In this document: piece after piece, positions 9,112 through 18,571 of the stretch
How positions within the stretch are numbered: position 1 is the first letter of the stretch
Layout: each line of letters opens with the position of its first letter
Source of the DNA: Pseudomonas benzenivorans
GTDB taxonomy: Bacteria > Pseudomonadota > Gammaproteobacteria > Pseudomonadales > Pseudomonadaceae
DNA: 64,000 nt
Direction of reading: 5' to 3'
NCBI RefSeq assembly: GCF_900100495.1
Contig: NZ_FNCT01000001.1
Span: 62,001-126,000, forward strand
The notes under the pieces: generated by a model
What the model was told of the DNA's origin: nothing
The model's database searches: none
The model's input: the letters and a program-made list of their open reading frames with translations, nothing else
Position numbers and translations under genes: made by a program

Positions 9112-10004
9112 GGGGTTTCTCCTTCAGCCACTTGCCGCGCCAAGCTGGCGTCATCGACCAGTTCGATGGCCAAGGCCCGCGCCACCTGGCGGTTGCCGAG
9201 TACTTTGAAATGCGTGGGATAGGCGCTGCTCGGCCAGTGTGCCGGCGGCTGGTCGAGCAGCTGGTCGAGGCTGGCCAGCCAGTCGGCCTGGTCGCTGTAG
9301 CTGCTCGCCAGGCTGCCGGCGCGTACGAAAGCGGCGCCAGGGCCGATCAGCGCACGCTGTTGGGCATAGCTGGTGAGCAGCAGGTTCTTCGCCGTCCGCG
9401 GGTTGTACAGATCCGCATCGTCCACGCCGAGCAGCAGGTCGCTGCGCCGCAACAGCGCCAGTACGGGGCGATTGTCGCGGCTGTCCGGCCAGGCCTGGCC
9501 GACGATCTCCAGGCCCAGCGGGGCGGCGGCCTGGCGCAGCTCGTCGAGCAGGAACTCGCTGTGCCCATCGTAGAGCACGCCGATCCGCCTGGCTTGCGGC
9601 AGCAGCACGCGCGCCAGGCGCAACTGCCGGGCGGGGGCGGGTTCGCTCCAGAGCAGCGTCAGATCCGCCGGGCGGCTCGCGCCGAGACGCTTGCGGGCGT
9701 GCACCTGGCTGACGCGCAAGACCAGGGTGGGCGGGCCCTGCGCGGCGCCCAGGCGCCAGTCGAGGGCCTGCGGGCCGAGCAGGATCAGGCGCGTGTCGGC
9801 GGGAATGTCGGCGGGACTGGGGAGTTGCCCCAGGGGCTGAAACTGCACCCGGTCCTGCGGCCGGCGTTGCGCCAGGGCGGCACTGAAGGCGCGGATCGCC
9901 GGGCTGTCTTCGGCGCTGCCGAGGATGATATCGGCGGCCGGCAGCGGCAGGCTGCCGAGCAAGCAGCAGAGCAGCAGCCAGTGGCGGATCCAGTGACCTG
10001 GCAT
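9108..10004 (-). CDS. Periplasmic ABC-type substrate-binding-like protein
   Basis: A 298-residue protein with a signal peptide (WLLLCCLLGSLPLPAA) and the two-lobe pattern of the TrpX/YtrF-type substrate-binding family, including RRIGVLYDGHSEFLLDEL mid-protein. I chose ATG 10004 because it gives a compact signal peptide behind GGAAGAG; an ATG at 10034 would add ten polar residues. No ABC permease or ATPase gene is nearby. Instead it lies 31 bp after a TonB receptor gene and overlaps the next gene, a GacS-like kinase, by 4 bp. That suggests it presents a ligand to the kinase or the receptor rather than to a transporter; this is inference. The ligand is not evident. Confidence 0.8.
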   Translation of the reverse strand: MPGHWIRHWLLLCCLLGSLPLPAADIILGSAEDSPAIRAFSAALAQRRPQDRVQFQPLGQLPSPADIPADTRLILLGPQALDWRLGAAQGPPTLVLRVSQVHARKRLGASRPADLTLLWSEPAPARQLRLARVLLPQARRIGVLYDGHSEFLLDELRQAAAPLGLEIVGQAWPDSRDNRPVLALLRRSDLLLGVDDADLYNPRTAKNLLLTSYAQQRALIGPGAAFVRAGSLASSYSDQADWLASLDQLLDQPPAHWPSSAYPTHFKVLGNRQVARALAIELVDDASLARQVAEGETP

Positions 10005-10035
10005 GGGACTCTTCCGTGAGGGCGGGCGCAGCATC

Positions 10036-12174
10036 CTAGAACTCTAGCTCCGCACTGAAATACAGCAGGTGTCGTTCGTCATAGTTGTTTTCCGGCCAGG
10101 TCAGTGGCTGGTCATCCAGACGTTGTTGCAGCACCCCGGCCAGTTCCAGCGCGGCGTTGCCGATGGCGATGCGTTTGGCCAGGCGCAGGTCGAGCCGCTC
10201 GAAGCGGTAGCCGTTGAGCTGGTCGGCACCGTAGTAGAACAGGGCGCTGGACCAGCCCTGGCCCCAATCGCGCAGCCAGCCGGCAGAGCCGCTGTGGCGC
10301 GCGGTCAGGCGCCGGTCGAGATGGCTGCTGGCGGCGAAGTCGACATAGGCGTAGCTCAAGCGCAGGCGGTCGGCGGGGCTGAGCTGCCAGTCGAGCTGGG
10401 TCTCCACGCCGCTGAAGCGCATGCTGTTGGCGTTGCTCGGGAAGAACCGGTCGTTGCGCAGCGGCTCGCTGATCATGCTGTGGATTTCGTCGTAGAACAG
10501 CTTGATATCCACGCCGATGCCGGCATCGGCGAACGCGCCGTTATAGCCCAGTTCGCGCGAGCGCATGATTTCCTGGTCGAGGTTGCCGGGGCCGCGCGAG
10601 CGGGCGAAATAGGTGGCGCTGCCCTGGCCGAAGGCCAGTGGCTGCAGATTGCGCACCCGATAGCGCCAGTCGACGTTGTTCTCGTACATGTCCGGCGACC
10701 GTACCGCTTCGGAGTACACCGCGCGCAGGCCGTGGCGCGGGGTGATCAGGTAATTGACGGCGAGGCGCGGGGTCAGCGAGCTGCCGCTGAGCTGGTCGTT
10801 CTCCAGCATGGCGCCGCCCTGCAGCAACCAGTGCTCGTCGAGCTGCCATTCGAGGTGGCCGAACAGGCGCCAGATCTGGTTGCTCAGCGCGCCGTTGAAG
10901 TAGGTCTCGGAGTCCGCCCGGTCGTAGCGATAGCCCAAGCCGCTGAGCAGGCGCAGGTCGTCGGACAGGCTGAGGGTGTCCTGCAGTTCGAGGTCGTAGC
11001 GGGTCTCGCGCATGCTCTGGTTGACATCGCCACATACCGCGCGACTCGCCCCGCCGGCCAATTGCGCCAGTACGGCGCCGGCCAGCGCCTGCTCCTGGGC
11101 GCTGCCCGGCGGCAGCACGGCGTTGGCGGGGTCGCTCTTGAGCTGGTTCAAATAGTCGCCGAACCTGACCACGTAGAACGGATTGAGGTCCCACAGCTGG
11201 CCGAGCTCCGGGCTGAACGCGACTTCCGCCTCGCAGGCGCGCCACACCTGCTTGCGTTCCCAGTGCTGCGCCGAGCCCTGCAGATACAGGCTGTGCGCGG
11301 GGCTGAGGTCGAGGCTCCAGCGCAACGAGCCGGCGTAGTCGCGGGCACTGACATCCGAGCCGTCGTCGCCGTCGGCAATCGCCTCGTCGAACAGCGAGGC
11401 ATAGCCGTAGGGGCGCTGGTTGCTGCCTTCCTTGGCCGCCAGTTGCCAGTCCAGGCTGTGCCGGCTGTCGAGCTGCTGGCTGACGGCCAGGTTGAAGCGG
11501 TTCAGCCGGCGGCTGTCGCGGTAGTCGCGGGCGAACTGGTCATGATCGAAGCCGTCGTCCTGCTGCCCGGACAACGACAGGCGCAGCGCGCCCTCGGCCC
11601 AGCCGGTGCCGTGGCTGGCGTACCAGTCGTGGATGCCGCGCTGGCCTTGGGTGGTTTTCAGGCGTGTGCCACGGCTGTCGGCCGGTGTGCGGGTGAGGAT
11701 ATTGATCACCCCCATCAAGGCATTGGCACCGTAACTGACGGTGTTCGGCCCGCGGAACACCTCGATCCGCTCGATGTCCTCGATGGCCACCGGGATGTCG
11801 CTCCAGTCCACGGTCGCCAGGCCGGGACGATAGACCGAGCGGCCATCGATCAGCACCTGCAGGCGGCGCGCCTCGCTGACGTTGGTGCCGTGGTAATTGG
11901 CCGTGGCCTGGTTGCCGTTGCGGTAGCCGACCATCATGCCCGGCACCAGGCGCAGCAGTTCGGCGATGTCGCGGGCGCCGCTGGCCTCGATCAGGGCGCT
12001 GTCGAGCACCGTGATACTGCCGGGAACCGCCGCCGGCGCCTGCTTCAAGCGGGTGGCGGTGAGGACCTCCGGCAGCGCCTGGTCGTTGCCGAACAGGTCG
12101 TCGCCCAGCGCCTCGCCGCCGGCCAGTAGCGCCAGCAAAGCGAGGGGGAGAGGGGCTCGGGTACTGAAAATCAC
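10036..12174 (-). CDS. TonB-dependent outer-membrane receptor
   Basis: A 712-residue protein with a signal peptide ([16 protein letters not shown]), a short TonB-box-like stretch (PEVLTATR near residue 35), a plug domain with [30 protein letters not shown] motif around 135-160, and a beta-barrel ending in aromatic Phe (SAELEF). Cysteines near CEAEVAF and CGDVNQ may bridge an extracellular loop. Such receptors import siderophores, cobalamin, metals or other scarce ligands using TonB energy. It is the first gene of a set with a binding protein and a GacS-like kinase. Substrate is unknown; the plug motif is closest to the FepA/BtuB/colicin-receptor group in general look only. Confidence 0.9.
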   Translation of the reverse strand: MIFSTRAPLPLALLALLAGGEALGDDLFGNDQALPEVLTATRLKQAPAAVPGSITVLDSALIEASGARDIAELLRLVPGMMVGYRNGNQATANYHGTNVSEARRLQVLIDGRSVYRPGLATVDWSDIPVAIEDIERIEVFRGPNTVSYGANALMGVINILTRTPADSRGTRLKTTQGQRGIHDWYASHGTGWAEGALRLSLSGQQDDGFDHDQFARDYRDSRRLNRFNLAVSQQLDSRHSLDWQLAAKEGSNQRPYGYASLFDEAIADGDDGSDVSARDYAGSLRWSLDLSPAHSLYLQGSAQHWERKQVWRACEAEVAFSPELGQLWDLNPFYVVRFGDYLNQLKSDPANAVLPPGSAQEQALAGAVLAQLAGGASRAVCGDVNQSMRETRYDLELQDTLSLSDDLRLLSGLGYRYDRADSETYFNGALSNQIWRLFGHLEWQLDEHWLLQGGAMLENDQLSGSSLTPRLAVNYLITPRHGLRAVYSEAVRSPDMYENNVDWRYRVRNLQPLAFGQGSATYFARSRGPGNLDQEIMRSRELGYNGAFADAGIGVDIKLFYDEIHSMISEPLRNDRFFPSNANSMRFSGVETQLDWQLSPADRLRLSYAYVDFAASSHLDRRLTARHSGSAGWLRDWGQGWSSALFYYGADQLNGYRFERLDLRLAKRIAIGNAALELAGVLQQRLDDQPLTWPENNYDERHLLYFSAELEF

Positions 12175-12206
12175 GCAACGGCCTTGTTCGCGTTTTGAGG
12201 TGCAGC

Positions 12207-12235
12207 ATGTTAACCGAGCCGGACGGCTTTGCCAG
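12207..12235 (-). promoter_or_regulatory. Candidate sigma70 promoter of the TonB receptor gene
   Basis: On the minus strand CTGGCA (-35, 12230-12235) is followed by a 17-bp spacer and TAACAT (-10, 12207-12212). It lies 33 bp upstream of the start codon and faces away from gpsA. Confidence 0.5.
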
Positions 12236-12320
12236 TCGGCTTATGCACGAACCCGAGGCGGATCGGCGGCGTAGCCGGTCATCCAGCCCGCTAAAAGCTG
12301 GCTGCTGCTGCTCTGGCCCG

Positions 12321-12326
12321 TATAAT
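12321..12326 (+). promoter_or_regulatory. Candidate -10 element for gpsA
   Basis: A perfect TATAAT lies 42 bp before the gpsA start codon. The -35 region 17-18 bp upstream is poor (CTGGCT), so an activator or extended contacts may be needed. Confidence 0.55.
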
Positions 12327-12368
12327 GCGTGCAGAACGCCATCGCGCATGGCCCATGACGGATTCCCT

Positions 12369-13391
12369 ATGACTGAGCAGCAACCTATCGCCGTGCTTGG
12401 CGGCGGCAGCTTCGGCACCGCGCTGGCCAACTTGTTGGCGGAGAATGGCCAGCGCGTGTTGCACTGGATGCGTGACCCGGAACAGGTCGAGGCAATACTC
12501 GCCACGCGGGAAAACCCGCGTTACCTCAAGGGGGTGAAGGTTCACCCCGCTGTCGAGCCGCTCACCGACCTGCCGGCGACCCTGCAGGCATGCCAGCTGG
12601 TGTTCGTTGCGCTGCCCTCCAGCGCCCTGCGCCAGGCGCTGCAGCCGGTCGCCGGGTTGCTCGAGGGCAAGTTGCTGATCAGCACCACCAAGGGCATCGA
12701 GGCGCAGAGCTTCAAGCTGATGAGCCAGATCCTCGAGGAAATCGCCCCGCAGGCACGCATCGGCGTGCTGTCCGGGCCGAACCTGGCCAGGGAGGTCGCC
12801 GAGCACGCACTGACCGCCACGGTGATCGCCAGCGAGGACGAAGAACTCTGCCAGCGTGTGCAGGCCGCCCTGCATGGCCGCACCTTCCGCGTCTACGCCA
12901 GCGGCGACCGCTTCGGCGTGGAGCTGGGCGGCGCGCTGAAGAACGTCTACGCGATCATGGCCGGCATGGCCGCCGCCTTGGGCATGGGCGAGAACACCAA
13001 AAGCATGCTGATCACCCGCGCGTTGGCGGAAATGACCCGCTTTGCCGTGCACCTGGGCGCCAACCCGATGACCTTCCTCGGCCTGGCCGGGGTCGGCGAC
13101 CTGATCGTCACCTGCTCGTCACCGAAAAGCCGTAACTATCAGGTCGGCTTCGCCCTCGGCGAAGGGCTCAGCCTGGACGACGCCGTGGCACGCCTGGGCG
13201 AGGTGGCCGAAGGGGTGAACACCATCAAGGTGCTGAAGGCCAAAGCCGAGCAATTGCAGGTCTATATGCCCCTGGTGGCCGGTTTGCATGCCATTCTGTT
13301 CGAGGGGCGTACCCTGAACCAGGTCATCGAGGCGCTGATGCGGGCCGAGCCGAAGACCGACGTCGACTTTATTCCAACCACCGGTTTCTAG
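12369..13391 (+). CDS. gpsA: sn-Glycerol-3-phosphate dehydrogenase [NAD(P)+] GpsA
   Basis: A 340-residue cytoplasmic enzyme that reduces dihydroxyacetone phosphate to sn-glycerol-3-phosphate, the backbone of phospholipids. The Rossmann motif [10 protein letters not shown] is at residues 11-20. The substrate-binding block [16 protein letters not shown] with catalytic Lys lies near 195, and [16 protein letters not shown] follows. The true start is ATG 12369; the reading frame stays open upstream, but those codons have no family similarity and cover the promoter. It leads a tight run with the DUF4389 gene (20 bp on) and sixA. Confidence 0.97.
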   Translation: MTEQQPIAVLGGGSFGTALANLLAENGQRVLHWMRDPEQVEAILATRENPRYLKGVKVHPAVEPLTDLPATLQACQLVFVALPSSALRQALQPVAGLLEGKLLISTTKGIEAQSFKLMSQILEEIAPQARIGVLSGPNLAREVAEHALTATVIASEDEELCQRVQAALHGRTFRVYASGDRFGVELGGALKNVYAIMAGMAAALGMGENTKSMLITRALAEMTRFAVHLGANPMTFLGLAGVGDLIVTCSSPKSRNYQVGFALGEGLSLDDAVARLGEVAEGVNTIKVLKAKAEQLQVYMPLVAGLHAILFEGRTLNQVIEALMRAEPKTDVDFIPTTGF

Positions 13392-13411
13392 AGTCTTATA
13401 AGGAGATTGCC

Positions 13412-13759
13412 ATGAGCGAAGAGAGCAAAGAGCTGGAGCGCGAGTCCATCCTGCTGCGGATACTCTGGATGGTGGTGTTCACCATCGTCTGGCAGCTGGC
13501 CGAGCTGCTGCTCGGCGCCACGGTATTGCTGCAGTTGGGCTATCGCTTGTTCTACGGTGCGCCGAGCGGCAGCCTGCTCGGTTTCGGCGACAGCCTCAGC
13601 CAGTACCTGGCGCAGATCGGCCGTTTCGGCACTTTCAACTCTGACGAAAAGCCCTGGCCGTTCGCCGACTGGCCGACGCCGCAGGCGCCGCAAGGCGAGG
13701 CGCCGCACAGCGTGCCTCCGGCTGCGCACCCGGTGCGCGACGAGGAACCCAAGCTGTGA
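13412..13759 (+). CDS. DUF4389 family membrane-associated protein
   Basis: A 115-residue protein with a strong ribosome site (AAGGAG). It has two hydrophobic segments near residues 16-33 and 37-50, then the family signature around LGFGDSLSQYLAQIGRF and WPFADWP, then a proline/alanine-rich C-terminus likely in the cytoplasm. DUF4389 proteins are small inner-membrane proteins of unknown function common in pseudomonads. The position between gpsA and sixA, with short gaps, points to co-transcription, but the role remains unknown. Confidence 0.8.
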   Translation: MSEESKELERESILLRILWMVVFTIVWQLAELLLGATVLLQLGYRLFYGAPSGSLLGFGDSLSQYLAQIGRFGTFNSDEKPWPFADWPTPQAPQGEAPHSVPPAAHPVRDEEPKL

Positions 13760-13769
13760 GCGCCCGGGC

Positions 13770-14234
<465 letters not shown>

Positions 14235-14265
14235 AACCCGACTACACACCGAAACATTTCTCGAC

Positions 14266-14318
14266 TTGCGGCTCGCCTTTGTGCGTGGAATAGTCCGACC
14301 AAGCAATTGCTTGGTTGG
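14266..14318 (+). promoter_or_regulatory. Promoter with overlapping palindromic operator before the acyl-CoA ligase
   Basis: TTGCGG (-35, 14266-14271), a 17-bp spacer and AATAGT (-10, 14289-14294) form a plausible promoter. Immediately after it is a perfect 18-bp palindrome at 14298-14315 with half-sites ACCAAGC and GCTTGGT. It extends to 14295-14318 with one mismatched pair. It covers the expected transcription start, the typical place for a TetR-family repressor of fatty-acid genes. The ligand and repressor are not identified. Confidence 0.65.
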
Positions 14319-14348
14319 CTCCACAAAAACAACAAAGGAGGAAGCCCT

Positions 14349-16016
14349 GTGGCTGAAGCTATTCGTTTGCCGTTGGAGATCTTTTACCAGCATGAGGCCC
14401 GTCACCCGAATAAGCGCTACCTGGTGCAACCTCTGCCGGGCGGCCACCTGCAGGAACTGAGCTGGGCCGAGGTCGGCGAACAGGCGCGCCGTGCGGCCAA
14501 CTGGCTGCGCGGCCGCGAGCTGCCGCAGGGCAGCCGCATCGCGATCATTTCCAAGAACTGCGCGCACTGGATCGTCAGCGACCTGGCGATCTGGATGGCC
14601 GGGCACGTTTCGGTGCCGCTGTACCCGAACCTCACCGCCGAGTCGGTGCGCCAGGTGCTCGAGCACGCCGAGGCGGCACTGGCCTTCGTCGGCAAGCTGG
14701 ACGATTGGCCGGGCATGGCGCCCGGGGTGCCCGAGGGCGTGCCAACCATCGGCCTGCCGCTGCGTCCGCAGGGCGAATTCAGCTATGTCTGGGACGACCT
14801 GCAAGCCTGCGCGCCGATCCAGGACGACCCCAAGCCGGTCGCCGATCGGCTCGCCACCATCATCTACACCTCCGGCACCACCGGCACGCCAAAAGGGGTG
14901 ATGCACAACTTCGGCAACTTCGGCTTCGCCGCTAGCCACGCCATCGAGCTGTTCGGCGTCGGCGAGGAGGACCGGGTGCTGTCCTACTTGCCGCTGTGCC
15001 ATGTGGCCGAGCGGATGTTCGTCGAGCTGTCGTCGCTCTACTCCGGGCAGACGGTGTTCTTCGCCGAGAGCCTGGAGACCTTCCTCGACGACCTGCGGCG
15101 TGCGCGGCCGACGGTAATCTTCGGCGTGCCGCGGATCTGGACCAAGTTCCAGATGGGCGTGTACGGCAAGATGCCTGCTGCGCGCCTGGATTTGCTCCTC
15201 AAGCTGCCGCTGCTCGGGCGCCGGGTCGGCCACAAGGTGCTCGCCGGCCTCGGCCTGGACGCGGTGCGCTACGCCCTGTCCGGCGCCGCGCCGGTGCCCG
15301 AAGCCCTGCTCGACTGGTACCAGCGCCTGGGCCTGGACGTGCTCGAGGTCTACGGCATGACCGAGAACTGCGGTTACTCGCATGTCTGCCGGCCGGGCAA
15401 GTTCAAGCCGGGCTGGATCGGCCAGAACAGTCCCGGCGTGGAGGTGCGCATCGCCGAGGACGGCGAGGTGCAGGTGCGCAGCGGCGCGACCATGCAGGGC
15501 TATTACAAGGACCCGGAGAAAACCGCCGAGACCCTCACCGCGGACGGCTTCCTGCGCACCGGCGACAAGGGCGAACAGGACGCCGAGGGCAACCTGCGCC
15601 TGACCGGGCGGATCAAGGAAATCTTCAAGACCAGCAAGGGCAAGTACGTCGCCCCGGCGCCGATCGAGAACCGCCTGGCGGTGCACGCGCGGATCGAGCA
15701 GGTCTGCGTGATCGGCGATGGCCTGCCGCAGCCGATGGCGCTCTGCGTGCTCTCTGAGGTCGGCCGCCGGGAGGCGGCCAACGGTACCCGTGGCGAGTTG
15801 GAGAACAGCCTGAAGACGCTGCTCGAGGAGGTCAACCAGGCGCTCGACAAGCACGAGCGCCTGCAGCGGCTGGTGCTGGTCAAGGAGGTCTGGGCGGTGG
15901 ACAACGGCTTCCTCACCCCGACCCTGAAGATCAAGCGCAACGTGGTCGAAGGCGCCTACGGAGCGCGGTTCGCCGAATGGGGCGAGCGCCGCGAAGCGGT
16001 GCTCTGGCACGAGTGA
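14349..16016 (+). CDS. AMP-binding long-chain acyl-CoA synthetase-like protein
   Basis: A 555-residue adenylate-forming enzyme starting at GTG 14349 behind a near-perfect AAAGGAGG site. The ATP/phosphate loop YTSGTTGTPKG is at about residue 173, the adenine-binding block VLEVYGMTE is near 335, and the hinge/catalytic part GFLRTGDKGEQD to GRIKEIFKTSKGKYVAP is near 405-440. These enzymes activate fatty acids as acyl-AMP and then acyl-CoA. The FKTSKGKYVAP form is typical of long-chain ligases of the FadD15/ACSL type rather than E. coli FadD. An operator palindrome precedes it, and a hotdog thioesterase and two hydrolases follow. It matches PA1617 by position. Confidence 0.9.
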   Translation: MAEAIRLPLEIFYQHEARHPNKRYLVQPLPGGHLQELSWAEVGEQARRAANWLRGRELPQGSRIAIISKNCAHWIVSDLAIWMAGHVSVPLYPNLTAESVRQVLEHAEAALAFVGKLDDWPGMAPGVPEGVPTIGLPLRPQGEFSYVWDDLQACAPIQDDPKPVADRLATIIYTSGTTGTPKGVMHNFGNFGFAASHAIELFGVGEEDRVLSYLPLCHVAERMFVELSSLYSGQTVFFAESLETFLDDLRRARPTVIFGVPRIWTKFQMGVYGKMPAARLDLLLKLPLLGRRVGHKVLAGLGLDAVRYALSGAAPVPEALLDWYQRLGLDVLEVYGMTENCGYSHVCRPGKFKPGWIGQNSPGVEVRIAEDGEVQVRSGATMQGYYKDPEKTAETLTADGFLRTGDKGEQDAEGNLRLTGRIKEIFKTSKGKYVAPAPIENRLAVHARIEQVCVIGDGLPQPMALCVLSEVGRREAANGTRGELENSLKTLLEEVNQALDKHERLQRLVLVKEVWAVDNGFLTPTLKIKRNVVEGAYGARFAEWGERREAVLWHE

Positions 16017-16030
16017 CCGGTTGCCAGTGT

Positions 16031-16095
16031 CGCGCAACCCACCAAGCGCCTCGCCTCGATGCTGGGCGGGTTGCGCCGATGGTGGGTTACCGCGC
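16031..16095. repeat. REP-like inverted repeat after the acyl-CoA ligase
   Basis: AACCCACCA at 16036-16044 pairs with TGGTGGGTT at 16080-16088, and outer GCGC bases extend the arms. A third AACCCACC lies at about 16137. The block starts 14 bp after the ligase stop. The AACCCACC/GGTGGGTT type of intergenic repeat is common in Pseudomonas. It fills most of the 199-bp gap before the thioesterase gene. Confidence 0.6.
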
Positions 16096-16215
16096 AACGG
16101 ATCTTGCCGGTTCATCGCTATCGGCAGCGTGCGCCTAACCCACCCTTGGAAAAGCCGTTTTAATCGCAGGTTGAACTGCTAGCCGCTTACCTTGAACCGT
16201 AAAAAAGGATTTCCC

Positions 16216-16662
16216 ATGAGCCTGTGGCGACAAACTCCGAATCTCGAACAGCTCAACGCATCCCAGCGCAACACCATCGGCGAGCTGCTGGACATTCGCT
16301 TCGAGTCCTTCGACGACGACTCCCTCAGCGCCAGCATGGTGGTCGATGCGCGCACCCACCAGCCCTACGGCCTGCTGCACGGCGGCGCCTCGGTGGTGCT
16401 GGCGGAAACCCTCGGCTCGATGGCCAGCCACCTGTGCATCGACAGCAGCCGGTTCTACTGCGTCGGCCTGGAGGTGAATGCCAACCACCTGCGCGGCCTG
16501 CGCAGCGGGCGGGTCACGGCGGTCGCGCGGCCGCTGCACCTGGGTCGTACCACGCATGTCTGGGACATTCGCCTGAGTGGCGAGGACGGCAAGCCCAGCT
16601 GCATCTCGCGGCTGACCATGGCCATCGTGCCGCTGGGCGAGAAGGGCCCGGCGCAGCGCTGA
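16216..16662 (+). CDS. Hotdog-fold thioesterase (YdiI/MenI-PaaI type)
   Basis: A 148-residue single-hotdog thioesterase. The helix-capping motif QPYGLLHGGASVVLAETLGS at about residues 49-67 carries the catalytic Glu/His environment of the EntH/YdiI family, and VGLEVNANHLRGLRSG continues the beta-sheet. The family cleaves aromatic or medium-chain acyl-CoA. Start is ATG 16216 behind AAAGGA; an in-frame codon 24 bp upstream lacks a ribosome site. It matches PA1618 by position. Being next to an acyl-CoA ligase, it may recycle CoA from slowly used thioesters. Confidence 0.88.
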   Translation: MSLWRQTPNLEQLNASQRNTIGELLDIRFESFDDDSLSASMVVDARTHQPYGLLHGGASVVLAETLGSMASHLCIDSSRFYCVGLEVNANHLRGLRSGRVTAVARPLHLGRTTHVWDIRLSGEDGKPSCISRLTMAIVPLGEKGPAQR

Positions 16663-16850
16663 GTCCCCGAAACGCGAGAGTCGCGCAGTGCCGGATGAGG
16701 GAGGGCGGGCATGTCCGTTGGCAAGCGCGCCAGCTGGCGTGCCTCCCATGAGGTTTGACCATAGTGCCGCCATTCACTGGCCGTTTCGTCATTGCCGCGT
16801 CGGCCCGGCTGCCGGACAATTCCCTGGTCTTTCCGCATAAGTCCGTCGCC

Positions 16851-17660
16851 ATGACCCAGTCAGTGTTCTTCGCCCACGCCAATGGCTTTCCCTCGGCCAC
16901 CTACGGCAAGCTGTTCGCCGCCCTGGCACCGGATTACCCAGTGCAGCACCTGGAACAGCACGGCCACGACCCGCGCTTCCCGGTCGACGACAACTGGAGC
17001 AACCTGGTCGCCGAATTGATCCATCACCTCGACGCCAGCGCCGGCCCGGTCTGGGGCGTGGGCCATTCCCTCGGCGGCGTGCTGCATTATCACGCCGCGC
17101 TGCTGCGTCCCGATCTCTATCGCGGGGTGGTGATGCTCGATTCGCCGCTGTTGACCCTGGCCGACCGGCTGGTCATCCGCGCGGCCAAGCGTTTCGGCTT
17201 TATCGACCGCATCACCCCGGCCGGACGCACCCTCGGCCGGCGCGAGGAGTTCGCCGACCTGGGCGAGGCGCGCAGCTACTTCGCCGGCAAGGCGCTGTTC
17301 CGCCGATTTGACCCGGACTGCCTGGACGCCTACGTGCAGCACGGCCTGCACAGCAGCGGCACGGGCCTGCGCCTGCGTTTCGACCCGGCCACCGAGATCA
17401 GCATCTACCGCAGCGTGCCGCACACCAGCCCGGGCCGGCCGCGGCAGCTGCAGGTGCCGCTGGCGATGGTCCGCGGTCGCCACAGCCGGGTGGTGCTGGC
17501 CCATCACACGCGACTGGTCCGGCGGGTACCGCAAGGCGAATACCTGACGCTGCCAGGCGGCCACATGTTCCCGCTGGAACGCCCGCAGGACACCGCCGAG
17601 CTGCTGAAAGCGCTGTTCGCGCGCTGGGATCGCCAGCGCGGCGCCGAGGAGTCCGCATGA
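16851..17660 (+). CDS. Alpha/beta hydrolase
   Basis: A 269-residue alpha/beta hydrolase. The N-terminal FFAHANGFPSATY gives the oxyanion-hole strand, GVGHSLGGVL near residue 72 is the nucleophile elbow, and the late LPGGHMFPLERP supplies the catalytic His. Start is ATG 16851; upstream in-frame codons look non-coding and no strong ribosome site is seen. It overlaps the next hydrolase gene by 4 bp (ATGA), so the two are translated together. It matches PA1621 by position. The substrate is unknown; the neighbours suggest an ester or thioester of lipid metabolism. Confidence 0.87.
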   Translation: MTQSVFFAHANGFPSATYGKLFAALAPDYPVQHLEQHGHDPRFPVDDNWSNLVAELIHHLDASAGPVWGVGHSLGGVLHYHAALLRPDLYRGVVMLDSPLLTLADRLVIRAAKRFGFIDRITPAGRTLGRREEFADLGEARSYFAGKALFRRFDPDCLDAYVQHGLHSSGTGLRLRFDPATEISIYRSVPHTSPGRPRQLQVPLAMVRGRHSRVVLAHHTRLVRRVPQGEYLTLPGGHMFPLERPQDTAELLKALFARWDRQRGAEESA

Positions 17661-18520
17661 ACCTGCCATTCGAGGAAGTGCGCCTGCGCCTGCCGCATAT
17701 CGAGCTGGCGGCGCATCTGTACGGTCCGGCGGACGGCCAGCCGGTGATCGCCCTGCACGGCTGGCTGGACAATGCCGCCAGCTTCGCCCGCCTGGCGCCG
17801 AAGCTGCAGGGGCTGCGCATCGTCGCCCTGGATTTCGCCGGGCATGGTCATTCCGATCACCGCCCGGCCGGTGCCGGCTATGCGCTCTGGGACTATGTGC
17901 ATGACGTGCTGCAGGTCGCCGAGCAGTTCGGCTGGCAGCGCTTCTCGCTGCTCGGGCATTCCATGGGCGCCATCGTCGCGGTGCTGCTGGCCGGGGCCTT
18001 GCCCGAGCGGGTCGAGCGCCTGGCGCTGATCGACGGGCTGATCCCCTACACCGGCGAGGCCGACAGCGCGCCGCAGAAGCTGGCCGAGGCGCTCAAGGCG
18101 CAGCTGGCCCTGGCCGGCAAGCGCAAGCCGGTCTATGCCGAGTTCGCCCGGGCGGTCGAGGCGCGCATGCGCGGGGTCGGCGCGGTCAGCCGCGAAGCCG
18201 CCGAACTGCTGGCCCAGCGCGGGCTGATGCCGGTGCCCGGTGGCTACACCTGGCGCACCGACAGTCGACTAACCTTACCCTCACCGTTGCGCCTGACCCG
18301 GGCCCACGCCATGGCGTTCGTGCAGCGCCTGCAGTGCCCGGTCAATCTGGTGCTGGCGGAGCAGGGCATGCTCCTGGCGCAGCCGCGCTTCGGCGAGCTG
18401 CTGAGCGGCTTGCCGATCACGCTGAGCCAGCTGCCGGGCGGGCATCACCTGCACCTGGATGACGAGGCCGGCGCGCAGCTGGTAGCAGACTGTTTCAATC
18501 GTTTCTGGCGCTCGCCTTGA
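17657..18520 (+). CDS. Alpha/beta hydrolase, second of a coupled pair
   Basis: A 287-residue alpha/beta hydrolase of the epoxide hydrolase/MhpC-like group. LHGWLDNAASF near residue 35 forms the oxyanion hole, LGHSMGAIVAV near 100 is the nucleophile elbow with Ser, and LPGGHHLHLDD near 260 holds the His. The ATG overlaps the stop of the preceding hydrolase. It matches PA1622 by position. The two hydrolases are not close copies of each other, so they are probably not a recent duplication. No substrate can be assigned. Confidence 0.87.
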   Translation: MNLPFEEVRLRLPHIELAAHLYGPADGQPVIALHGWLDNAASFARLAPKLQGLRIVALDFAGHGHSDHRPAGAGYALWDYVHDVLQVAEQFGWQRFSLLGHSMGAIVAVLLAGALPERVERLALIDGLIPYTGEADSAPQKLAEALKAQLALAGKRKPVYAEFARAVEARMRGVGAVSREAAELLAQRGLMPVPGGYTWRTDSRLTLPSPLRLTRAHAMAFVQRLQCPVNLVLAEQGMLLAQPRFGELLSGLPITLSQLPGGHHLHLDDEAGAQLVADCFNRFWRSP

Positions 18521-18571
18521 CTTGCCAAAGGTAACTGGGGAAAGGTGTGGCCGATTGCCATGGAGATTCGC

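Noticed and set aside
10069..12129. Plus-strand frame of 686 codons over the TonB receptor
   Set aside because: It is antisense to the receptor. Valine/alanine/glutamine-rich shadow with no domain.
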